DNA of 64,000 bases from Pseudohalocynthiibacter aestuariivivens (GTDB lineage: Bacteria; Pseudomonadota; Alphaproteobacteria; Rhodobacterales; Rhodobacteraceae), in assembly GCF_018457175.1 (NCBI RefSeq), contig NZ_JAGFNU010000008.1, positions 144,113 to 208,112 on the forward strand, read 5' to 3'. A model generated the notes under the pieces. The model saw only the letters and a list, made by a program, of their open reading frames with translations, made no database searches and had not been told where the DNA came from. Every line of letters starts with the position of its first letter. Position 1 is the stretch's first letter. Shown here piece by piece: positions 17,176 to 25,987 of this stretch. The position numbers and the translations under genes are program-made.

Positions 17176-17490
17176 CTACCAAGGTTTTGATTTTACCTCA
17201 GCCTGAACCCTGATCGGGCCGCCAATTGGGCGTTTAATACGCATCCGGGTTCCGCCAGACGGGGTATCATCAGACGACATTCGCATAATCGCCCAACCAA
17301 ATTGCACACCTGCAAAAACGATTCCGTTGAACACGAACAGCATAACAACCGCAACCAAACCCATAGAACTGGTTGAGATCAGGTGCCAAAGATTGCCAAC
17401 ATTACTTACTAACAGCAACGCAACGAATACCGCTGAAAGCAAGAATCCAATCAAGACGTGAATGATGTAAAGACGAACAAGCTTAGGCAT
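17176..17490 (-). CDS. Small two-pass inner membrane protein, unknown function
   Basis: A 104-residue protein with two hydrophobic segments (about residues 7-28 and 42-68) and a basic C-terminal tail MRIKRPIGGPIRV. The ATG at 17490 has GGAGAGGG a few bases upstream. I do not assign a function. It stands alone, with the candidate 6S RNA converging on its 3' end and nusB far upstream. Confidence 0.7.
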   Translation of the reverse strand: MPKLVRLYIIHVLIGFLLSAVFVALLLVSNVGNLWHLISTSSMGLVAVVMLFVFNGIVFAGVQFGWAIMRMSSDDTPSGGTRMRIKRPIGGPIRVQAEVKSKPW

Positions 17491-17864
17491 AGCACCCTCT
17501 CCAAAGCACGCGCTCCCCTAAAGATATTGGAATCAAAACCAAAATAAACGTGCTTATTGGTCGCAGCGCACCACTGGGGCCTAAATAACTGTCCTGCCAA
17601 AAATAATCAAAATCGAGGTGTGTTCCGCACCGTTTTTGTTTTCGCCCTTTGGGTGATATTAGCCTCCGGCGGGGATATTTATGGGAAAAAGAAACAATTC
17701 AGGCACATTTCTTTATCCTCTAAATATCTTCGCGCGAAACGCAAACCGCACGAAGTGCCAAAAGATTTGGTGCGTTTGCACGCCTCAATTTGAAAGTAGC
17801 GCTATATAAAAAATAAAAAACCTGTTTGGCTCTGCCGTCAGAAAAACTTCAGTGCGCCATCTGT
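17491..17864. other. Intergenic region holding a dispersed repeat motif
   Basis: About 370 bp with no convincing gene. A 78-codon frame crosses it but runs through the repeat at 17662-17691 and has no ribosome site. The left end presumably carries the promoter of the small membrane protein and the right end the nusB terminator region. Confidence 0.5.
17662..17691 (+). repeat. Dispersed intergenic motif, copy 1
   Basis: A 30-bp sequence beginning GCCTCCGGCGGGGATATTT that recurs at 50221-50250 on the other strand with 29 of 30 bases identical. Both copies lie 3' of a gene (nusB here, pirin there) in the same relative orientation. Confidence 0.7.
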
Positions 17865-18335
17865 TTAAAACGCGTCGGATTTCGCTTCACGCGCCATATG
17901 GTCCAGAACAGCGTTCACAAATTTGGGCTCTCTCCCGTCTGGATGAAACGCCTTGGCAATATCGACAAATTCGTTAATCACAACTTTCGGAGGTGCGGCG
18001 CCTTCGCAAAGCTCGGCGCCAGCCGCGCGAAACAGCGCGCGCAGGGTTGGATCAATCCGCGCGATTGGCCATTTGGCGACCAAAGCGCGGTCTGTCATTT
18101 GATCGATCCTTGACTGATGCGTGACTGCGTCTTCAATCAGCTTACGAAACAGCTTCACATCGCCTTCGGCCATTTCAACGTCTTCAAAGATTTCCCCAAA
18201 CCGGAAATCTTCAAATTCGCGACGTACATCATCAACGCTGCTATCGGACTGTTCCATCTGAAACAGCGCCTGTACGGCATAGTATCGTGCTGCGGCGCGC
18301 ATCTGCCGCCTTTGAGTGCCGCGGTCTTGAGTCAT
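17865..18335 (-). CDS. nusB: Transcription antitermination factor NusB
   Basis: A 156-residue helical RNA-binding protein acting with NusE (S10) in rRNA antitermination. Family marks: ARYYAVQALFQMEQS at residues 15-29, IDPTLRALFRAAGAEL and PPKVVINEFVDIAKAFHPDGREPKFVNAVLDHM in the C-terminal half. Its ATG overlaps the ribH stop by 4 bp (ATGA), so translation is likely coupled. The ribH-nusB order is common in proteobacteria. Confidence 0.94.
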   Translation of the reverse strand: MTQDRGTQRRQMRAAARYYAVQALFQMEQSDSSVDDVRREFEDFRFGEIFEDVEMAEGDVKLFRKLIEDAVTHQSRIDQMTDRALVAKWPIARIDPTLRALFRAAGAELCEGAAPPKVVINEFVDIAKAFHPDGREPKFVNAVLDHMAREAKSDAF

Positions 18336-18883
18336 ACTTTTTTAGGCCTGCTTTGTTCATCGGCTATCCGAAAGCTGTCTGGTGAAGGTTTAAAACCCAC
18401 ATCCTTGCTTTGGCGACCCCATTTGCGACAAAGCGCAACGAGATGCAAGGCTGCCGCCGCCGCCCCGCCCCCTTTATTCTGATCTTTGACATCGGCGCGC
18501 ACGTCGGCCTGCTTGCGGTTTTCAACCGTCAGTATGCCATTTCCGATGCAAACACCTTGCAGCCCCATCAATTGCAAAGCGCGTGAACTGTCGTTGCAAA
18601 CGGTATCATAGTGCGTGGTTTCGCCTCGAATGACACATCCGAGCGCAACAAACCCATCATAATTTGAAAGTCGTTCGGCAAGGCCGATTGCCGTTGGAAC
18701 TTCAAGCGCGCCGGGCACTTCCACAATATCCCAGCCTGCGCCCACAGCTTCAATTTCCGCTTTTGCACCGGCAACCAGATTATCGGCGATGTCTTTGTAG
18801 TAGGGTGCCACGACGATCAGCAGTTTGACGGGTTTGTCAAAACTTGGTCGCTCAAGGATGTAATGCTGCTCTGCAGTGGCCAT
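18332..18883 (-). CDS. ribH: 6,7-dimethyl-8-ribityllumazine synthase
   Basis: RibH condenses 5-amino-6-ribitylaminouracil with 3,4-dihydroxybutanone phosphate, the penultimate step of riboflavin synthesis. The 183-residue protein shows WDIVEVPGALEVPTAI (substrate pocket), GCVIRGETTHYDTVC with the catalytic His, and NKGGGAAAAALHL. A ~25-residue C-terminal extension beyond the usual end is present. It lies 5 bp downstream of ribBX and overlaps nusB. Confidence 0.94.
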   Translation of the reverse strand: MATAEQHYILERPSFDKPVKLLIVVAPYYKDIADNLVAGAKAEIEAVGAGWDIVEVPGALEVPTAIGLAERLSNYDGFVALGCVIRGETTHYDTVCNDSSRALQLMGLQGVCIGNGILTVENRKQADVRADVKDQNKGGGAAAAALHLVALCRKWGRQSKDVGFKPSPDSFRIADEQSRPKKV

Positions 18884-18888
18884 CAGTT

Positions 18889-19998
18889 TTACTCCTTGCT
18901 GCCATCACCGGTGATGGGATGCGTCCCCACAATTTCCAGGTCATAGGCTTCAAGACCAATCACTTTCGGCATGGGTGAATCACTAAGCAAAATGATTTTC
19001 CGCAAACCCATGGTCGACATGATCTGCGCACCAAGCCCTGTGTGGCGCAGGGTGCGCGGGGTTGCGGCTTCGTCAAGATGCAACTTGGGTTGCGCCTCGC
19101 GGAACAGGATTACGGCACCACGCCCAGCCTCTGCAATACGTTCCATTGCCAGCGCCATTTCATCGGGCGCGCTTGGGCCAAGCCCAAGAACATCTTCAAG
19201 CACTTTCAGCGCGTGCGTTCGCACCAGAACCGGCTCCGGTGTTGTGATGTCACCCTTGGACAACACGACATGCTCTGTTCCTTCAACCTGATCTGTGAAG
19301 ACCCGCAACTCCCATTCTCCACCATAAGCCGATGTAACGTCGCGCCGCACAGTTTCGCGAACGAGGTTGTCGTGACGCAACCGATAGGCAATCAGATCGC
19401 TGATCGTTCCGATCTTAAGGCCGTGTTGTTTCGCGTAGCCGACTAAATCTGGCAACCGGGCCATGCTCCCGTCTTCGTTCATGATTTCACAGATCACGCC
19501 AGAGGGATTAAGACCCGCGAGCCTGCTTACATCTACTGCTGCTTCCGTATGTCCCGCGCGTACAAGAACCCCGCCATCGCGCGCGCGCAACGGGAAGACA
19601 TGACCAGGTGTTGCAATATCCGCACCTGTTTTTGCTTCATCGATTGCAACGGCGACCGTGTGCGCCCGGTCATGCGCGGATATGCCGGTGGTTACACCTT
19701 CGCGCGCTTCAATCGAGATTGTAAAAGCGGTCTCATGACGCGAAGAATTGTAAGACGCCATCAAAGGCAGACCCAACGCGTCAATCCTCTCACCCGTCAG
19801 CGTCAGACAGACAAGCCCGCGCCCGTGTTTTGCCATGAAATTAATAGCCTCTGGCGTCGCCTTTTCTGCAGGAACCACCAGATCACCTTCGTTTTCGCGA
19901 TCTTCATGATCGACCAGAATAAACATACGCCCGTTTCTGGCGTCTTCGATGATATCTTCTATTGGAGAAATATGGTCGCTGTAGTTGCCTTCGGCCAT
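18889..19998 (-). CDS. ribBX: RibBX: DHBP synthase with a degenerate GTP cyclohydrolase II domain
   Basis: Residues 1-205 are a complete 3,4-dihydroxy-2-butanone 4-phosphate synthase ([42 protein letters not shown]-type region, [22 protein letters not shown]). Residues 210-369 keep the fold of GTP cyclohydrolase II, but the zinc cysteines normally in the HSECLTGDVFGSLRCDC stretch are replaced by [18 protein letters not shown] and the catalytic QEGRGIG by REAQPKLHL. This matches the RibBX variant described in proteobacteria, in which only the RibB half works. A separate ribA is expected elsewhere. The gene is between the conserved gene of unknown function and ribH. Confidence 0.9.
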   Translation of the reverse strand: MAEGNYSDHISPIEDIIEDARNGRMFILVDHEDRENEGDLVVPAEKATPEAINFMAKHGRGLVCLTLTGERIDALGLPLMASYNSSRHETAFTISIEAREGVTTGISAHDRAHTVAVAIDEAKTGADIATPGHVFPLRARDGGVLVRAGHTEAAVDVSRLAGLNPSGVICEIMNEDGSMARLPDLVGYAKQHGLKIGTISDLIAYRLRHDNLVRETVRRDVTSAYGGEWELRVFTDQVEGTEHVVLSKGDITTPEPVLVRTHALKVLEDVLGLGPSAPDEMALAMERIAEAGRGAVILFREAQPKLHLDEAATPRTLRHTGLGAQIMSTMGLRKIILLSDSPMPKVIGLEAYDLEIVGTHPITGDGSKE

Positions 19999-20040
19999 CC
20001 GCTTTAACTTTCTATCTCGTAGTGCCCGCTGGGCAGATTA

Positions 20041-20625
20041 TCAGTTTGTTCTGTCGCCAAAGAAAATTTCAGCAGGCAGATAGGAACCAAGCTTACCTGC
20101 AACAGTCCATTCGCGTTCCCAGCTTGTGTCTCCGACCATGACAACTGCGGCACCGGGTAACTTCATCGGATCAAGCACGGCGCGTACGCCCGACTTAACC
20201 TCAGCCCAGCCGTCTGTGAACCGAGGTGCCGATTTTACATCATCCAGAACAATGCCATGGTCCTGTAATATCCGCGCCTTTGTGATCTCTGGCTGAAGGG
20301 GCTTGGAAACAAGCAGTAACTTACCGCATTTCTGAACAGCTTTCAGCCTGGCTTCCCGGTCTTCCGGCAAAGCTTCGTTCGTCTTAAATATACGCAAAGA
20401 ATTCGAGGAAAACAGAAACGCGATAACATCCCGGCCCGAGGCAGAGCGAAGCGACGCGTAGGTTTTATATTCCAGCCCAAGTTGTTTCGCTCGCTTCACG
20501 CGCATTCGGATCACTTCGAGCGGCAATTGCGGTAGCAACTCACGGCGTGCTTTTTTCCAGCAATGTGCGCGCCAGCCCTGACCTTTCTCGATCGTGGGAC
20601 CGTTGTTGTGACCAATCAGGTTCAT
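20041..20625 (-). CDS. Conserved protein of unknown function inside the riboflavin operon
   Basis: A 194-residue soluble protein. I choose the ATG at 20625 because it forms a 4-bp ATGA overlap with the ribE stop; the longer frame adds four codons. The N-terminal third is basic (WRAHCWKKARRELLP, IRMRVKRAKQLGL), and the middle has VIAFLFSSNSLRIFK followed by a KLLLVSKPL strand. The C-terminal half includes LPGAAVVMVGDTSWEREWTV. I do not recognise a named domain. Its tight coupling to ribE and ribBX suggests a link to flavin metabolism, but that is inference. Confidence 0.75.
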   Translation of the reverse strand: MNLIGHNNGPTIEKGQGWRAHCWKKARRELLPQLPLEVIRMRVKRAKQLGLEYKTYASLRSASGRDVIAFLFSSNSLRIFKTNEALPEDREARLKAVQKCGKLLLVSKPLQPEITKARILQDHGIVLDDVKSAPRFTDGWAEVKSGVRAVLDPMKLPGAAVVMVGDTSWEREWTVAGKLGSYLPAEIFFGDRTN

Positions 20626-21224
20626 GCAGCGTTCCATTCCCGAAGCCTTGAAACATAGCGGGCAAGCGTATCAATTTCGAGATTGATCATATCACCGACC
20701 GAAACATCACCCCATGTTGTCGCAATTTTAGTGTGTGGAATGAAGTTCACACCGAAGTTTACACCCTCTACTTCGTTCACGGTCAGGGAGGTGCCGTTTA
20801 ACGCAACCGATCCTTTAGGTGCAATAAAACCTGCAAGTTCCGTGGGTGAGCGGAACATCACACGTGTACTGTCCCCTTCGTCAGTCATCGATGTAATCTC
20901 AGCAACACCGTCCACATGCCCCGAAACAATATGACCGCCGAGTTCATCACCAACTTTCAAGGCGCGTTCCAGGTTGAGGCGCTTGCCGATTGTCCAGCTT
21001 TTTATATTGGTTTTTGACACGCTTTCCGCAGAAATTTCGGCATCAAACCAGTTTTGAGGTTTCGTCCCCAATTCAATAACAGTCAGACAAACACCATCAC
21101 ATGCAATAGACGCGCCGATGTTGATCCCGCTGATATCGTAGCTGGTGCCGATCCGTGCACGCAAATCACCGCGCTGTTCCAGTTCCAGAATACGTCCGAT
21201 ATCTGTAATAATGCCGGTAAACAT
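20622..21224 (-). CDS. ribE: Riboflavin synthase, alpha subunit
   Basis: RibE dismutates two molecules of 6,7-dimethyl-8-ribityllumazine into riboflavin. The 200-residue protein has the N-terminal MFTGIITDIG, and two lumazine-binding barrels of about 95 residues: GASIACDGVCLTVIE in the first and GSVALNGTSLTVNEVE in the second, with GHIVSGHVDGVAEI starting the repeat. It is the first gene of the ribE-hyp-ribBX-ribH-nusB run. No FMN riboswitch was recognised in front of it. Confidence 0.95.
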   Translation of the reverse strand: MFTGIITDIGRILELEQRGDLRARIGTSYDISGINIGASIACDGVCLTVIELGTKPQNWFDAEISAESVSKTNIKSWTIGKRLNLERALKVGDELGGHIVSGHVDGVAEITSMTDEGDSTRVMFRSPTELAGFIAPKGSVALNGTSLTVNEVEGVNFGVNFIPHTKIATTWGDVSVGDMINLEIDTLARYVSRLREWNAA

Positions 21225-21400
21225 ATTGGCCCTCTCTGCCCTCTGACCTAGTCCATTGACCTAGCCTTTGCACTGCATGTGCGCAAGCCTTGTACACCAC
21301 AGAAAATAACGACTTGTTAACTATTTTCGCCTTACTTTGGCCCCTCTCACAGAACAAAAAGTACTGTAGCCCGGCACGATTGATATGATAGCAAAATGAC

Positions 21401-22696
21401 ATGATGGGTAAAATTACCGGATCCAACCGAACATTCCTGTTTTTACAGGGACCCCACGGGCCCATTTTCTATCGGCTGGGCAATATGCTGCGCGCCGCAG
21501 GGGCAGACGTGTGGCGTGTCGGGTTCAACGCTGGCGACAAGGCGTTCTGGTTTGACAAAAAAAGCTTCATTCCTTTTCAAAGCACACAATCGGAATGGCC
21601 CACGCACTTTGATGCGCTGATTGAAGAAAAAAACATAACAGACATAGTGCTTTACGGGGATACACGCCCAATTCACGCTGAGGCTATCAAACGTGCCAAA
21701 TCAGCTGACCTGACGGTTCATGTTTTTGAAGAGGGGTACTTAAGGCCCTATTGGGTGACCTATGAACGGGACGGGATAAATGGCCATTCGCGCCTGATGA
21801 ATATCAACGTCAAAGAAATGCAAACTGCGTTGGCTGACAATGATCTTGATGTTCACGAGGTCCCTGCCCACTGGGGTGATATGCGCCAGCACGTGTTTTA
21901 CGGTGCGCTCTACCATTGGTTTGTCATGTTCCGAAACGGTGCCTACCAAAATTTCCGCCCCCACAGGGCGCTTTCCGTCACCAAGGAATTTCAGTTTTAT
22001 TTGCTCAGCCTTCTGTTAATGCCTTGGCACGCAGTCAAACGTATTCTGGCAACTCGGCGCATTAAACAGGGTGGTTTTCCTTATCATCTTGCGCTGCTTC
22101 AACTGGAACATGACAGTAGTTTTCAAAACCATAGCCCGTTTGACTCAAATTCTGAGTTCATTGACCTGACCATAGAAGGGTTCGCCAAGGGTGCCCCCCG
22201 TCATCATCACCTTGTTTTCAAGGCGCATCCTCTTGAAGACGGACGCGCACCACAACGCCGGACCATCAAGAAAGACGCGTCGAAATACGGTGTATCAGAC
22301 AGGGTACACTACGTACGTGGCGGAAAACTCGCCCGGCTGCTGGACCACGCCCGAAGTGCTGTCACAGTAAACTCGACCGCTGCGCAACAGGTTCTATGGC
22401 GCGGGCTACCGATCAAAGTTTTTGGCAGTGCTGTCTACGCCAAACCAGAATTTGTATCTCACCAAGCGCTTGATGCATTCTTCTCTGATCCAAATGGCCC
22501 CGATGCACGCGCATATAAAGACTATCGCAAATACCTGCTACAAACATCACAAGTACCCGGTGGTTTTTATTCGGCGCGTGGGCGACGACAACTGCTGCGT
22601 CAGGTGGTTGATATGATGCTGGAACACAATGATCCCTACGATGCACTCGATTCTGGCAACGCGACTCCACGGCAACAGTTTCGATTGGTGACGTAA
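21401..22696 (+). CDS. kpsS: Capsule polysaccharide export/initiation protein, KpsS-like
   Basis: A 431-residue KpsS/LipB-family protein. In group 2 capsule systems KpsS adds the first beta-linked Kdo to phosphatidylglycerol. Supporting segments: FLFLQGPHGPIFYRLGNML near the start, DIVLYGDTRPIHAEAIKRAK, the HVFEEGYLRPYWVTYE block, and late KAHPLEDGR then RSAVTVNSTAAQQVLWRGLP, the typical donor-binding part. The start may be either of two adjacent ATGs. It diverges from ribE and is followed by kpsD-like and kpsC genes on the same strand. Confidence 0.88.
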   Translation: MMGKITGSNRTFLFLQGPHGPIFYRLGNMLRAAGADVWRVGFNAGDKAFWFDKKSFIPFQSTQSEWPTHFDALIEEKNITDIVLYGDTRPIHAEAIKRAKSADLTVHVFEEGYLRPYWVTYERDGINGHSRLMNINVKEMQTALADNDLDVHEVPAHWGDMRQHVFYGALYHWFVMFRNGAYQNFRPHRALSVTKEFQFYLLSLLLMPWHAVKRILATRRIKQGGFPYHLALLQLEHDSSFQNHSPFDSNSEFIDLTIEGFAKGAPRHHHLVFKAHPLEDGRAPQRRTIKKDASKYGVSDRVHYVRGGKLARLLDHARSAVTVNSTAAQQVLWRGLPIKVFGSAVYAKPEFVSHQALDAFFSDPNGPDARAYKDYRKYLLQTSQVPGGFYSARGRRQLLRQVVDMMLEHNDPYDALDSGNATPRQQFRLVT

Positions 22697-22788
22697 ACTT
22701 GAAAAAGGCCGAACTAGCTTTTCATACGAGATTCTCGTAGTTTGCACGAAAAGTTGAGGCAGAATTTTATAATAAGGAGCGCAGGGCA

Positions 22789-23919
22789 GTGAAAATCACG
22801 TCTTCGCGGTGGGCTAAAAGTGTGGCCCTTATCACGCTTGTTGCCACAGTATCTTCGTGCGGGTTGCCCCGTTCGGGCCCGAATAAACGCGAGATTTATA
22901 GCAGCTCGATACAACAGCAGGGTGATGCCTTTGTCATTTCTGTGAACGACAGGGTAACGCGCGCAACCGCCGTAACACCATCGCTCGGCTTCTCGGATGC
23001 ATTCAAGAACGCAAGACTTGTTGGGTCCGATACGATCCGCCCGGGCGACCGTTTGGGTCTTAGCTTCTGGGAAAACGTGGACGACGGTATCTTAACAACC
23101 GCAGGTGTTCCCGCATCATTGGAAGAGGTACAGGTCGATAGCGCCGGGTTTATCTTTGTACCCTACGCCGGACGCATACGGGCCGCTGACAATACGCCAG
23201 AGGCACTGCGCCGTCTGATCACGTCGAAACTTGATACCCAGACACCAGACCCGCAGGTCATGGTCCGCCGGTTGGCGGGTGACGGGGCAACGGTTTCTAT
23301 CGTTGGGGGGGTCGCTGGCCAAGGCGTTTACCCGATCGAGCGACCAACAAGAACGCTATCTTCAATGCTTGCGCGGGCGGGCGGCATTGCAATCCAACCC
23401 GAAATTGCATTGATCAAGGTCAGCCGCGGCGATGTTATGGGCCAAATTTGGTTTGAAGATCTTTACAGTAACCCTGAGTTGGATATTGCGCTGCGCCCCG
23501 GTGACCGTATTTTGGTCGAACAGGATACACGTTCGTTTACCGCGCTTGGCGCAACCGGTGCGCAAAGCCGCGTAAACTTCCAACGTCAAAATATGTCTGC
23601 GATTGAAGCTATCGCTCAGGTCGGCGGCCTGCAAAGCGGAATTGCTGATCCGACCGGTGTTTTTGTGTTCAGAAATGAGCCCGCAGAAATCGCCAATATC
23701 GTCCTCGGACGCGACGACTTGGTTGGTGCGCAACGGGTTATCTATGTGCTTGATTTAACGGAACCTTCGGGCATGTTTATGGCACGGGATTTTTCAATCC
23801 GGGATGGCGATACCGTCTATGTTACAGAAGCGCCGTTCGTACAGTGGAGCAAAACCCTCGGGTCGATCACCGGCTCACTCACAGCTGTGGAATCGGTAAG
23901 CTCTCTGGCTGAAAACTAA
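22789..23919 (+). CDS. Outer membrane polysaccharide export lipoprotein (Wza/KpsD family)
   Basis: A 376-residue polysaccharide export (OPX) protein. It starts at GTG 22789, preceded by AAGGAG, with a lipoprotein signal peptide ending in VSSC near residue 24. The PES domain runs from about residue 80 (RPGDRLGLSFWE) through VDSAGFIFVPYAGRIRA, and SLBB repeats follow with TVSIVGGVAGQGVYPIE and later RPGDRILVEQD. OPX proteins form the outer membrane part of the capsule export channel. The next gene, kpsC, begins 8 bp after its stop. Confidence 0.9.
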   Translation: MKITSSRWAKSVALITLVATVSSCGLPRSGPNKREIYSSSIQQQGDAFVISVNDRVTRATAVTPSLGFSDAFKNARLVGSDTIRPGDRLGLSFWENVDDGILTTAGVPASLEEVQVDSAGFIFVPYAGRIRAADNTPEALRRLITSKLDTQTPDPQVMVRRLAGDGATVSIVGGVAGQGVYPIERPTRTLSSMLARAGGIAIQPEIALIKVSRGDVMGQIWFEDLYSNPELDIALRPGDRILVEQDTRSFTALGATGAQSRVNFQRQNMSAIEAIAQVGGLQSGIADPTGVFVFRNEPAEIANIVLGRDDLVGAQRVIYVLDLTEPSGMFMARDFSIRDGDTVYVTEAPFVQWSKTLGSITGSLTAVESVSSLAEN

Positions 23920-23927
23920 GCCGGTTC

Positions 23928-25985
23928 ATGCAAGCGAAAAACGATACAGAAGTCGCTGAGGAGATCTCTCCTCAGCGATTGCTCGTTTACAACGGTGGCT
24001 TCCTCACGCAAGGGCGTGTCCGTCGCATTCTGGAACTCTCGGGCTACAAGATTCGTGTAGGGCGCCCAAAAAACGGCGACATGATTGGTGTCTGGGGGAA
24101 AAGCCCTACTTCGCCGCGCGGTGAAAAAGTTGCTGCAGAGCAGGAAACGCCAATACTGCGTGTTGAAGATGCGCTTTTGCGCTCGGTCCACCCGGGGCGA
24201 TCCGGCAGTGCACCGATTGGTCTTCATCTCGACAAACGCGGGGTTTATTTTGACAGCGCGCACCCCAGTGACCTTGAACATTTGCTGACAACGCATGCGC
24301 TTGATGATACAGCACTTCTTAATAGGGCCCGCGCCGCAATCGCGCGCCTTCGTGACGCCCATCTATCCAAATACAATGCGTTTGATCCGTCTCTTCCTGT
24401 ACCCGAGCCAGGTTACGTCCTTGTCATCGACCAAACAAAAGATGACGCTTCAATCACGTACGGTGCGGCAAACGAAGCAATGTTCCGCGAAATGTTGGTT
24501 TTTGCACAGGCGGAGAACCCGGCCTCGCGCATTGTCATCAAAACCCATCCGGACACTCAGGCAGGGCACCGAGAAGGGCATTTCAACACGGCCGACGCGC
24601 GTGGCCGGGTTTCGCTGCTCAGCAACGCTGTATCGCCCTGGAAACTGCTGGAAGGTGCGGTTGCTGTCTATACAGTCACCTCACAACTCGGATTTGAGGC
24701 AATATTTGCGGGTCACAAACCGCGTGTCTTTGGCCAGCCGTTTTATTCCGGCTGGGGCCTTACACAAGACGAAAACCCGGTTGCCCGCCGTGAACGCAAG
24801 CTTTCGCGTGCGCAACTGTTTGCTGCAACGATGATCCTCTATCCCACCTGGTACGACCCTTACCATGACCGGCTTTGCGACCTTGAAGGTGCAATGAACG
24901 CCTTAGGCGCAGAGGCACGCGCATGGCGCGAAGATAACGCTGGATATGTCGCGGTCGGCATGCGCCTTTGGAAGCGCAAGTCGCTGCAGGCCTTTTTTGG
25001 CCAGACGCGGAAACTTCGGTTTGAAGATAGGCCAAACCGCGCAGCAGAACGTGCGCGCGCCGAAGGCCGAAACATGTTGGTCTGGGCCGGCAAGGAAACA
25101 TTCGAACTGGTAAATGCCGCAAACGAATTACCTGTAGCGCGCATTGAAGACGGCTTTCTTCGTTCCAAAGGGTTGGGAGCAGAGCTTGTTCCGCCGCTTT
25201 CACTGGTTGTCGATGATCTGGGTATTTACTATGACCCGGAACGCGAGAGCCGTCTGGAGAAGATGATCGCAGCGCGGGCCGAATTGGAAAGTGGCGCTGA
25301 AAGTCGGATAACTGATATTCTACAACGCATTAGGCGTTCTGGAATTTCGAAGTACAACCTAAAATCCGATAGCTCTTTGAACCTTCCGGAAGGCGCCTTT
25401 ATTCTGGTTCCAGGCCAGGTTGAAGATGACGCGTCGATCATAAAGGGATGTGATGACATTAAAAGCAATCTCGAACTGCTGGAAGCGGTACGAGAGGCGA
25501 ATCCTGATGCCACGATCCTGTACAAACCACACCCCGACGTCATGGCGGGTCTGCGAAAGGGGGCAATCCCTGAGATCGAGGCATTAAGACATGCGGATCA
25601 GGTTATGTCAGACACGGACCCTATCGCCCTGATCGAGGCGTGCAACAGAGTCTGGACAATGACGTCATTACTGGGTTTTGAGGCACTATTACGCGGAAAA
25701 CCAGTGACTTGCCTCGGTGCGCCGTTTTATGCGGGCTGGGGTTTGACACAGGATTTTGGCCCAGTTCCGGCAAGACGAAATGTAAGAGTTTCTTTGGAAG
25801 CTTTGGCCTATGCCGCGCTTATTGACTATCCGCGGTATCATGACCCGGTCACAAATCGCCCCTGCCCGATCGAGGTTATTCTTGATCGGCTGGAAACCGG
25901 AGAGTTGCCAAATCATGGCCCCTTAAATCGTACGCTTTCAAAGCTGCAGGGGCTTTTCTCCAGTTACGCGTATTTATGGCGATAG
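23928..25985 (+). CDS. kpsC: Capsule polysaccharide beta-Kdo glycosyltransferase, KpsC
   Basis: KpsC extends the poly-Kdo linker that anchors group 2 capsules to lipid. The 685-residue protein is an internal duplication of two glycosyltransferase modules: residues ~15-330 and ~355-665. Each contains a paired set of RIEDGFLRS/RVEDALLRS, LSKYNAF/ISKYNLK, VIDQTKDDASI/VPGQVEDDASI, KTHPD/KPHPD and FYSGWGLTQD/FYAGWGLTQD. The doubled architecture is typical of full-length KpsC. It ends 2 bp from the ribD stop, tail to tail. No ABC transporter (kpsMT) genes lie in the window. Confidence 0.93.
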   Translation: MQAKNDTEVAEEISPQRLLVYNGGFLTQGRVRRILELSGYKIRVGRPKNGDMIGVWGKSPTSPRGEKVAAEQETPILRVEDALLRSVHPGRSGSAPIGLHLDKRGVYFDSAHPSDLEHLLTTHALDDTALLNRARAAIARLRDAHLSKYNAFDPSLPVPEPGYVLVIDQTKDDASITYGAANEAMFREMLVFAQAENPASRIVIKTHPDTQAGHREGHFNTADARGRVSLLSNAVSPWKLLEGAVAVYTVTSQLGFEAIFAGHKPRVFGQPFYSGWGLTQDENPVARRERKLSRAQLFAATMILYPTWYDPYHDRLCDLEGAMNALGAEARAWREDNAGYVAVGMRLWKRKSLQAFFGQTRKLRFEDRPNRAAERARAEGRNMLVWAGKETFELVNAANELPVARIEDGFLRSKGLGAELVPPLSLVVDDLGIYYDPERESRLEKMIAARAELESGAESRITDILQRIRRSGISKYNLKSDSSLNLPEGAFILVPGQVEDDASIIKGCDDIKSNLELLEAVREANPDATILYKPHPDVMAGLRKGAIPEIEALRHADQVMSDTDPIALIEACNRVWTMTSLLGFEALLRGKPVTCLGAPFYAGWGLTQDFGPVPARRNVRVSLEALAYAALIDYPRYHDPVTNRPCPIEVILDRLETGELPNHGPLNRTLSKLQGLFSSYAYLWR

Positions 25986-25987
25986 CC

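Noticed and set aside
17557..17793. 78-codon open frame
   Set aside because: No ribosome site, crosses the dispersed repeat, unlike known proteins.
20622..21400. FMN riboswitch in front of the rib genes
   Set aside because: The conserved RFN boxes were looked for and are not visible.
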